From: a virus
DNA length: 20,415 nucleotides
Reading direction: 5' to 3' (one strand)
Virus record (IMG/VR): IMGVR_UViG_3300048930_000319
Location: 1 to 20,415 of that record
This document shows, in pieces, positions 15,182 to 20,415 of the stretch. Under the pieces are notes generated by a model. That model had not been told where the DNA came from. It saw only the letters and a list, made by a program, of their open reading frames with translations, and did not search any database. Made by a program: the position numbers and the translations under genes. How positions within the stretch are numbered: the stretch's first letter is position 1; every line of letters starts with the position of its first letter.

Positions 15182-15397
15182 TCACTTGATCTGCTCGCGG
15201 GTGCTCACGCGATAGCCGCAGTTCCGACAGGCCCGCCGCCGTTCGATCGCGTTGGGGTGGCGCGTGGTGTAGATCACCCTAAAATGCCTGCAGCCGCACT
15301 TGGGGCATTCCAGCCCGCCGTCCTCGGCGCGGTTGCCGTAGTCGGACAGGGACTTCTCGGCCTTGACGCTCTGTCGCACTTTGCCCGGGTCGTTCAT
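15182..15397 (-). CDS. NrdR-like zinc-ribbon protein, 71 aa
   Basis: The ATG at 15397 overlaps the terminase stop (ATGA). The product has a C-P-K-C motif (Cys31, Cys34) and a C-R-N-C motif (Cys57, Cys60), with H-P-N-A-I-E-R-R-R-A-C between and S-T-R-E at the end. This is very close to the N-terminal zinc ribbon of NrdR repressors (C-P-x-C, A-I-R-R-R-R-E-C-x-x-C, R-F-T-T-x-E), which in NrdR precedes an ATP-cone. Here there is no ATP-cone, so nucleotide sensing as in NrdR is not expected. It may be a small DNA-binding regulator or a packaging accessory protein. Confidence 0.7.
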   Translation of the reverse strand: MNDPGKVRQSVKAEKSLSDYGNRAEDGGLECPKCGCRHFRVIYTTRHPNAIERRRACRNCGYRVSTREQIK

Positions 15398-17748
15398 CCG
15401 AATCGCTCCCTGTAAATGTCCTGCAGCTTCTTGGCGGGTTTCACGCGGCGGCTGGGGGTGACCAGCGAGCCGGGCTCGTTGATGCCCTCCATCGACGCCG
15501 CCACCGCGCAGCCCACGATGCCGTCGAACAGGTCGTTGTCGCGGCCCTTGGTCTGCTTCCACAGCAACAGGCTGCGACCCTTCTTGTCATCCAGCGACGG
15601 CTTCTCCGACAGGATGTGGTCCATCAGCAGGCGATGCCGCTCGCGCGACTGCTCGAAGAACGTCAGCGCCCCGCGATCGCCGCGCGGCACGCGCAGGCGA
15701 CTGGCGATCGTCGACTTCCACCGGTTGCTGTCGAAGATGACGAACCGGCTGGCGTGGGTCTTGCTGTACCGCTCGCGCCAGTGCTGGCCCACGCGATCGC
15801 CGGGCTGCTTGGCCCAGTCCTCGATCGCCTGCTGGCCCGGGCCGACGAAGTGGCCGTGGCTGGGCATGAGGATCGGCGCGTGCACGCTCTGCCGGCAGAA
15901 CTGGTACAGCACCGTGGTCATCTCGCCCCAGTTCGCGTCGACCAGGCAGCGACGAATCCGCACCGGCTCGCCGCCTTCGTTGGGCCACTCGCGCGTCAGC
16001 AGGTCGCCGGTGAGCTGCTCCAGGGCGTGCAGCAGTTGCGCCGGCCGCCCCGCGCCCGGCAGCATGCGGGCGATCGTCCGCTTGAGCTCGCGATGCGTGT
16101 AGTAATGGCTCGTCTGCTCGGGCCAGATGCCGTGGGCCACGATGTGGCTGCTGGCATCCTGCCCAAAGGCGCACACCACCCACCACAAGGCCTTGCTGTT
16201 GGCATCGATAAAGGCGGTGAGCGTGGGCATGGCCTGCGGCACCACCCCCGGCTTGGGCGCGGCGATCCGCGTGGCCAGCAGGTTCAGGTCCAGCTTCTCC
16301 TCGCTGTCCTCGTCGCCAGTGAGCGGCTGCTGCATCAGCTCCGCCCAGAACGACAGCTCGTCGTCGAGCTTCACGTGCATGATCGACTGCAGCGGATCGA
16401 CGTCGCCATCCTTGACGTAGTCCGGCCAGACCAGCTCCGCGCCCTCGTAAAGCTTCTTGCGATGCTTCTCGAAGAACGCGTTGGCGCTTTTGCCCTTGTC
16501 GCCGCGGCGCAGCCCCTCGGCGCGGGCCTCGCGGTACTCGTCCCACACGCGATCGCCCGTCGGCAGCTGCTTGAGCGCGGCCGTGCGCTGCCCCTGGAAG
16601 TGGGGATTGCGCTCGCGATCGAGCAGTTGATCCGCCAGATCGTCCTTCTGGATGACCGTCAGCGGCAGGAACACCGCGATCCGCTGCGTCGGTCCGGCCA
16701 ACTGCAGGACGGAACTGTTGATTGTCCGCAGGCGCTTGGCGCATTGTGAGGGGCTGTCGGCCGACTCGTCCGTCTGCGGATCGTCCACCACCGCCAGGTC
16801 CGGCCGGATCACCCGCTGGTCGGCGGTGGTATGCCGCATGCCGCGCAGGGCCCCGGTGATGCCGCGCGACAGGATCACCGATCCCGACGCCGACGAACCT
16901 GGGATCGTCGGCAGCACGAGGTGGTCATCTTCCCAGCGGATGCGCGTCCGCTGGCCCTGGTACGTCTGCGCCCTGGCCCGCTGCGAGATGCCTTCCAGCG
17001 CCCGGATCGGAATGCAGATCTCCGGGAAGTCGGCCGCCAGCAGGTCGTTGGTCTCCAGTTCCGTCTTGACCTCGACCAGCCGCGCGTCGGCTTCCTCGCC
17101 AGCGGCACCGATATACACCACGAAGCGCCGGTGCCCGTAGAACAGCGCCCAGATCGCCCCGGCCAGGCACAGGCTCGTCTTGCCCCAGCCACGCGGCATG
17201 GCCAGGGCGAACAACCCGCCGTCGAGCACCACGGCCTCGATCTGATTGCCCGCCAGCAGATGCGGCTCGGCCCACTCAAGCGTGAACACATGCGGCAGGT
17301 ACGTCCGGCAGAAGCGTTTATAGTCCAGCCGGCACGACTCGCGCCGCTGCGGATCGGCGATCGGCGGCAGATCGCCCAGCTCGCGCCGGTCCCGCGATAT
17401 CTCCCGCTGCTTCTGCGCGGTCCGACTACGATGCCTGTCATAGGCCCCCCCGGAATTGTCGCCCCCGCCCCCGGGGCTTCGAGGGGTTTCCGGATTCTCC
17501 CCTTCCGAATTTCCGGGGGTCGCCGAGACGAGCGGAACTTTGGCCACGGCGAACTCCAAGGTCAGCCAGGCCGCGTACCGGAACAGATTGATGGTGCGCG
17601 GGTCTTGCGGATCGCTAATGCTGTAACCGGCGACATTCCGATGCCGCCGCAACTGCGTCTCCGAGACTTTCCAGCGACCCGCCCCCGCCGCGTTCAATAA
17701 ACGCAGGAGCTGCGCAGGCCTAAGCCTCCGAGGGTCGATCTCCGCCAC
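15394..17748 (-). CDS. Terminase large subunit (gpA-like)
   Basis: The 784-residue protein starts at a GTG inside the end of the preceding small gene. The N-terminal 70 residues are helical and basic. A repeat-encoded Gly/Pro/Ser/Asn linker spans 77-103. The ATPase has a Walker A variant PRGWGKT (185-191) and a Walker B PDLAVVDDP (316-324), followed by a motif III-like QRIAVFLPLT. The C-terminal nuclease has acidic ligands in FIDAN (Asp515), LVDAN (Asp604) and GRDNDLFD (around Asp738). The protein cuts concatemers and pumps DNA into the prohead through the portal. It is long for the family, mostly because of the linker and N-terminal part. The stop overlaps the zinc-ribbon start. Confidence 0.93.
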   Translation of the reverse strand: MAEIDPRRLRPAQLLRLLNAAGAGRWKVSETQLRRHRNVAGYSISDPQDPRTINLFRYAAWLTLEFAVAKVPLVSATPGNSEGENPETPRSPGGGGDNSGGAYDRHRSRTAQKQREISRDRRELGDLPPIADPQRRESCRLDYKRFCRTYLPHVFTLEWAEPHLLAGNQIEAVVLDGGLFALAMPRGWGKTSLCLAGAIWALFYGHRRFVVYIGAAGEEADARLVEVKTELETNDLLAADFPEICIPIRALEGISQRARAQTYQGQRTRIRWEDDHLVLPTIPGSSASGSVILSRGITGALRGMRHTTADQRVIRPDLAVVDDPQTDESADSPSQCAKRLRTINSSVLQLAGPTQRIAVFLPLTVIQKDDLADQLLDRERNPHFQGQRTAALKQLPTGDRVWDEYREARAEGLRRGDKGKSANAFFEKHRKKLYEGAELVWPDYVKDGDVDPLQSIMHVKLDDELSFWAELMQQPLTGDEDSEEKLDLNLLATRIAAPKPGVVPQAMPTLTAFIDANSKALWWVVCAFGQDASSHIVAHGIWPEQTSHYYTHRELKRTIARMLPGAGRPAQLLHALEQLTGDLLTREWPNEGGEPVRIRRCLVDANWGEMTTVLYQFCRQSVHAPILMPSHGHFVGPGQQAIEDWAKQPGDRVGQHWRERYSKTHASRFVIFDSNRWKSTIASRLRVPRGDRGALTFFEQSRERHRLLMDHILSEKPSLDDKKGRSLLLWKQTKGRDNDLFDGIVGCAVAASMEGINEPGSLVTPSRRVKPAKKLQDIYRERFG
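17444..17521. repeat. Cluster of short G/C repeats in the terminase gene
   Basis: Six or so related cores in both orientations (CCCCCCCGGAATT, CCCCCGGGGCTT, TTTCCGG, AATTTCCGGGGGT) lie in 78 bases. All are read through in the terminase frame, giving the 77-103 linker rich in G, P, N, S and E. Nothing in a terminase needs such a linker, so it looks acquired. Confidence 0.65.
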
Positions 17749-17938
17749 GCCAGGTTTCTCCCGCGAGATACGCCGTGTAGTCGATGAGGCTCATCGTCCC
17801 GTCGGCCCGCAGAAGCTCCCCGTGCTCCGCAACCCGCCTGACCTGATCCTCCATCACCCGTCGGCCGAATGCCGCTGTCAGCACCCGCGCCGCCTGACCC
17901 GGTGTAATCATGGTGAGACTGAGCTGCTCGTCTGGCAT
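17720..17938 (-). CDS. Small HTH-like protein (terminase small subunit position)
   Basis: The ATG at 17938 has GAGGAGGA about 5 bases upstream, which decides the start over a longer frame from 17998. The 72-residue product begins MPDEQLSLTMI and carries a helix-turn-helix-like stretch (TPGQAARVLTAAFGRRVMEDQVRRVAEHGELLRADGTMSLIDYTAYL). It resembles short MerR/excisionase-type DNA-binding folds, where an early helix, a recognition helix and an L-x-x-D-G strand follow each other. It overlaps the methyltransferase by 31 bases and the terminase by 29. A DNA-recognition partner of terminase is plausible but unproven; a transcription regulator is the alternative. Confidence 0.65.
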   Translation of the reverse strand: MPDEQLSLTMITPGQAARVLTAAFGRRVMEDQVRRVAEHGELLRADGTMSLIDYTAYLAGETWRGGDRPSEA

Positions 17939-19329
17939 GGTTCCTCCTCGGAGCGTGCACGAATCCGCTCCGCTTTCTCTCCAGTGAACTGTTCCCACCG
18001 CTGCACAATCACGTCGCAGTACAGCGGATCGATCTCCATCAAGTAGGCCCGCCGCCCCGTCTGCTCACAGCCGATCAGCGTCGAACCGCTGCCGCCGAAC
18101 AGATCGAGCACCGCGTCGCCCGGTTTCGATGAATACTGAATGGCCCGCACCGCCAGCTCCGCCGGCTTCTCGGTCAGGTGCACCATCGACTGCGGGTTGA
18201 CCTTCTTCACATGCCACAGGTCCGTGGCGTTGTTCGGGCCATGGAAGTGATGCCCCGCGCCTTCCTTCCACCCGTAGAAGCAGATCTCAAACGCGCCCAT
18301 GAAGTCCTTGCGCGTCAGCACCGGGTGCTGTTTGTCCCACACGATCGCCTGGCTGAAGTAGAAGCCCGCCGCCTTGATCGGCGCGGGATAGTTGGCCAGG
18401 TTCGCGTAGCCGCCCCAGATGTAGAACGACCCGCCCGGCTTGAGCACACGCGAGGCGTTGTTGAACCAGGCGGTGAGCATGCGGTCGAACGACTCGGGCG
18501 TGACAAAGTCGTTGGCCAGCGGGCGGTCCTTGGCCCGCAGCTTCTTGTCCGTCCGCTTGAGCTTGCCGGGATCGCGGGCGGCGTCGAGCTGCTGGTGATG
18601 GTTCTTGCCGCACTTGGACTCGCGCTTCTGCCCTGCATTCGACGCTTCGAACGAACTGAGGCCCGCGGCGATCGCGTTGTTGCTGCGCGGCTCGACCTTC
18701 ACGTTGTACGGCGGGTCCATGTTCACCAGGTCGATCACCTGCCCGTCGCGCAGGCGATCGAGGTCCGCCGGGCTGCAACTATCGCCGCACATGAGACGAT
18801 GGTTGCCGAGAATCCAGATGTCACCGGGTTGTGTGGTCGCCTCGTCCGGCGGCAGCGGAATGTCGTCGGGATCGGTGAGCCCGGCCTGCACGCCGTTGGG
18901 ATCGCCGCTCATCAGCGCCGCCAGTTCCTCGTCGCCGAAGCCCAGCGTCGTCAGGTCCACGCTGGCGGCCTGCAGCTCGCTCAGTTCGATGCGCAGCGCC
19001 GGCAGGTCCCACTCGGCCAGCTCGCCGGTCTTGTTGTCACCGATGCGATACGCCTTGACCTTCTCCGGCGGCAGGTCCGCCGCGACGTGCACCGGCACGC
19101 GGGCCAGCCCCAGCTTGCGGGCGGCCTTGAGGCGGACGTGGCCGACGATGACCACGCCGTCGGCGTCGACGACGATCGGCTGCCGCCAGCCGTAGTCCTT
19201 GATCGACTGGACCACCGCGTCGACGGCCTGGTCGTTGATCCGCGGGTTGTTCTCGTAGGGAATGACCTTGTCGATGTCGCGCAGCTCGATGGCCAGCGAT
19301 TCAACGGGCTGGGAAGTCTCGGCACTCAT
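17908..19329 (-). CDS. ParB-domain DNA methyltransferase (beta class, N6-adenine or N4-cytosine)
   Basis: AAGGAG with a 6-base spacer precedes the ATG. The 473-residue protein has a ParB/Srx-like N-terminal domain (about 13-115, with NNPRIND and GHVRLKAARKLG). The catalytic motif IV DPPY is at 205-208, a variable target-recognition region lies at about 210-290, and the AdoMet-binding motif I-like FGGSGST is at 411-417, after DPPY. That order defines the beta class. It would methylate phage or host DNA at an unknown site, probably to block host restriction. No cognate restriction endonuclease is in the window, so it is an orphan methylase here. ParB-methylase fusions are frequent in phages and mobile elements. 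Confidence 0.92.
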   Translation of the reverse strand: MSAETSQPVESLAIELRDIDKVIPYENNPRINDQAVDAVVQSIKDYGWRQPIVVDADGVVIVGHVRLKAARKLGLARVPVHVAADLPPEKVKAYRIGDNKTGELAEWDLPALRIELSELQAASVDLTTLGFGDEELAALMSGDPNGVQAGLTDPDDIPLPPDEATTQPGDIWILGNHRLMCGDSCSPADLDRLRDGQVIDLVNMDPPYNVKVEPRSNNAIAAGLSSFEASNAGQKRESKCGKNHHQQLDAARDPGKLKRTDKKLRAKDRPLANDFVTPESFDRMLTAWFNNASRVLKPGGSFYIWGGYANLANYPAPIKAAGFYFSQAIVWDKQHPVLTRKDFMGAFEICFYGWKEGAGHHFHGPNNATDLWHVKKVNPQSMVHLTEKPAELAVRAIQYSSKPGDAVLDLFGGSGSTLIGCEQTGRRAYLMEIDPLYCDVIVQRWEQFTGEKAERIRARSEEEPCQTSSSVSP

Positions 19330-19513
19330 GTACTTCTCCTTGACGGGGCCGTGGTTGGTTCCGCGATTCCGGGGTGGTGCGCGAAAGAAAGTGTGTCTAT
19401 GACGGGGGCTGTTCCCGATGGAGTCGCCAAAACGACCTCCCAGGGAGGACCCATCGCCCCCCCCGGACCTGGCGGGCCTTGGGGGCCATCCGGGGCTTCC
19501 GGGCTCCGGGGGG
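19330..19513. repeat. 184-base gap with short G/C repeats behind the sigma-like gene
   Basis: At 19457-19513 four or more cores (CCCCCCCCGGA, CCGGGGCTTCCGGG, CTCCGGGGGG) end exactly at the stop codon of the sigma-like gene (complement of 19514-19516). A palindrome CCTCCC-A-GGGAGG is at 19436-19448. The left end holds the ribosome binding site of the methyltransferase. I see no gene and no clear promoter in this gap. Confidence 0.6.
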
Positions 19514-20140
19514 CTATGGGGTCAGTTCGTTGCGCATGACGGCTGTCAGCCGCGTCTTGAGGCGGCCGATGGCTCGGCTGTAGTTGCTTGGGTGGGTGAA
19601 GCCCGCCTTGCGAGCCGACGGTGACGGCCCCATCACCACGCGCAGCAACGCGGCGTCGCGCTGGTTGAGGTAGTCGTCGGGTCGATCGACGATGCGATCG
19701 ATCAACTCGTAGATGTGCTGGTCATCATCCGCTGCCGCGGGCATGAGGTCGGTGTCGCCGTCGATGGCGGTAAGCATCTCCGCCCGTCGACGGCGGATGA
19801 TCTGCCGGCTCAGCGATCGCAGTCGATACCGCGCACACGAACGCAGGTAGCTGCACAGCTTGCTGCGGCGCTGGTCGTACTTCGGCAGCGCCCGCCAGAG
19901 GCTCAGCAACACCTCCGATGCGATGTCGTCCGCCTCGGGACGATCGACGCCGAGGCGACGCGCCTGCGCCAGCGACCATCGCATGACCCACGGCCTGGCC
20001 CAGCGCAGCACGAGCTCGACCGCGACATCGACACGCGCCTGCGGCACATGCCCGTCAGCCAGAAACGGGAACGGCCGATCCGCACGCTGCAGCAGCGCCA
20101 GGATCGGCTCGACGGAATCGGGGATGGGGGCGTACGTCAC
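19514..20140 (-). CDS. Sigma-70 family-like transcription regulator
   Basis: The 208-residue protein has a region 2-like helix set at about 43-115: ARPWVMRWSLAQARRLG, then EADDIASEVLLSLWRALPKYDQ, then LCSYLRSCARYRLRSLSRQ. This is the pattern of ECF-type sigma factors (D-D-x-x-x-E-V-x-x-x-x-W-R-A-L, followed by W/Y-L-x-x-x-A-R-x-R). A possible region 4-like HTH is at about 157-200 (QRDAALLRVVMG, SARKAGFTHPSNYSRAIGRLKTRL). As the first gene of the late block it could direct late transcription. The GTG start has no clear Shine-Dalgarno. A host regulator next to the prophage is an alternative. Confidence 0.7.
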   Translation of the reverse strand: MTYAPIPDSVEPILALLQRADRPFPFLADGHVPQARVDVAVELVLRWARPWVMRWSLAQARRLGVDRPEADDIASEVLLSLWRALPKYDQRRSKLCSYLRSCARYRLRSLSRQIIRRRRAEMLTAIDGDTDLMPAAADDDQHIYELIDRIVDRPDDYLNQRDAALLRVVMGPSPSARKAGFTHPSNYSRAIGRLKTRLTAVMRNELTP

Positions 20141-20148
20141 TATGGACG

Positions 20149-20177
20149 TATATGCCGTAGGGAGGGGAAGTTGTCAT
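20149..20177 (-). promoter_or_regulatory. Weak candidate promoter for the late block
   Basis: On the minus strand ATGACA (20177-20172, 5 of 6 to TTGACA) is followed after 17 bases by CATATA (20154-20149, 3 of 6 to TATAAT). Transcription would begin about at the GTG of the sigma-like gene, so the message would be leaderless, which agrees with the missing ribosome binding site. Evidence is weak. Confidence 0.2.
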
Positions 20178-20243
20178 GTGGTGCGCACGCCGTGGACCAG
20201 CCACAAGGTCGTATCCACAGCTCATTCGACAGGAGTCATCCGA

Positions 20244-20415
20244 CTACGGCAACAGCGGCAGACCCAGCTTCTTCAGAAACGCGTTGTGCTCGTCGGTCGC
20301 CTGTCGAATTGTCTTATCGATCTTTACCAGTTCGCGATGCGTCGCCGCGAGGTCAATTTCCACCTCGGGCTCGGCGGTGCTCACGTACCTTGAGATGTTC
20401 AGGTTGAAGTCGTTC
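20244..20415 (-). CDS. hsdM: Type I restriction-modification methylase HsdM, C-terminal 56 codons (5' part outside window)
   Basis: The frame enters at the right edge and ends in TAG at 20244. The visible peptide starts NDFNLNISRYV and continues through EPEVEIDL to a helix and FLKKLGLP at the end. N-D-x-N-L-N-I-S-R-Y-V is the hallmark near the C-terminus of type I HsdM subunits (N6-adenine methylases acting with HsdS, and with HsdR for cleavage). The catalytic motifs are outside the window. The ~100 bases to the sigma-like gene hold no hsdS, so the type I operon either has another order or is interrupted by the phage region. Confidence 0.88.
   Translation of the reverse strand, partial: NDFNLNISRYVSTAEPEVEIDLAATHRELVKIDKTIRQATDEHNAFLKKLGLPLLP

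Noticed and set aside
15587-16744. 385-codon minus-strand frame inside the terminase gene
   Set aside because: It is a shifted frame within the terminase nuclease region; Arg/Ala-rich and without motifs.
19436-19448. Palindrome CCTCCC-A-GGGAGG as a terminator hairpin
   Set aside because: A single-base loop cannot fold as an RNA hairpin and no T-run follows. At most it is a protein-binding site.
3497-19513. Repeat clusters as intrinsic terminators
   Set aside because: There is no stable stem followed by a T-run in gene orientation, and several copies lie inside essential coding regions where termination would be harmful.
18178-19539. 453-codon open frame on the plus strand
   Set aside because: It is antisense to the methyltransferase, whose DPPY and FGGSGST motifs confirm the minus strand.

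Overview
The window is a high-GC segment in which every convincing gene lies on the minus strand. It reads as one contiguous late (packaging and morphogenesis) region of a tailed, siphovirus-like phage or prophage. At the right edge is the last 56 codons of a type I restriction-modification methylase (HsdM). The base composition and the look of several conserved but unnamed structural proteins suggest a planctomycete or similar bacterium as host; that is an impression from memory, not something the sequence proves. No integrase, repressor, endolysin, tRNA, rRNA, CRISPR array or insertion sequence is visible.

In transcription order (right to left): end of hsdM (20415-20244); a sigma-70-like regulator (20140-19514); a ParB-domain plus beta-class DNA methyltransferase (19329-17908); a small HTH-like protein (17938-17720); the large terminase (17748-15394); a NrdR-like zinc ribbon (15397-15182); a gpW-like head joining protein (14994-14803); the portal (14806-13277); a single-chain prohead protease/scaffold/major capsid fusion (13290-10996); a DUF2190-like capsid protein (10901-10536); and a head completion candidate (10497-10120). 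Then comes a tightly overlapped trio: a lipoprotein (10108-9848), an alpha/beta hydrolase (9851-9237) and a membrane-anchored coiled coil (9240-8989). The tail genes follow: terminator-like (8992-8558), gp10-like (8561-8037), a small structural protein (8033-7536), tail tube (7475-7005), tail assembly chaperone G with a probable -1 frameshifted G-T product (6918-6188), tape measure (6178-3551), two tail-tip candidates (3482-2685 and 2685-2392), and a repeat-rich tail fibre that runs off the left edge (2399-1).

Most neighbours overlap by 1-31 bases (ATGA, GTGA, TAATG, TGATG junctions), so the block behaves as one translationally coupled operon. A virion would be built as follows: terminase loads DNA through the portal into a capsid whose protease, scaffold and shell come from one polyprotein; the adaptor and completion proteins close the head; the tube assembles on the tape measure with the G/G-T chaperones; and the long repeat fibre sits at the tail tip. 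The methyltransferase may protect phage DNA. The lipoprotein/hydrolase/coiled-coil trio looks like an envelope-disruption module placed, unusually, between head and tail genes.

The most striking unexplained signal is a family of very short G/C repeats (core CCCCCGGAAT or TTCCGGGGG). They begin exactly at the stop codons of five genes. They also occur in frame inside flexible linkers of the terminase, portal, capsid polyprotein, hydrolase and tail chaperone. One 36-bp array is a textbook G-quadruplex motif. No gene-free stretch exceeds about 190 bases; the larger gaps are mostly filled by these repeats.
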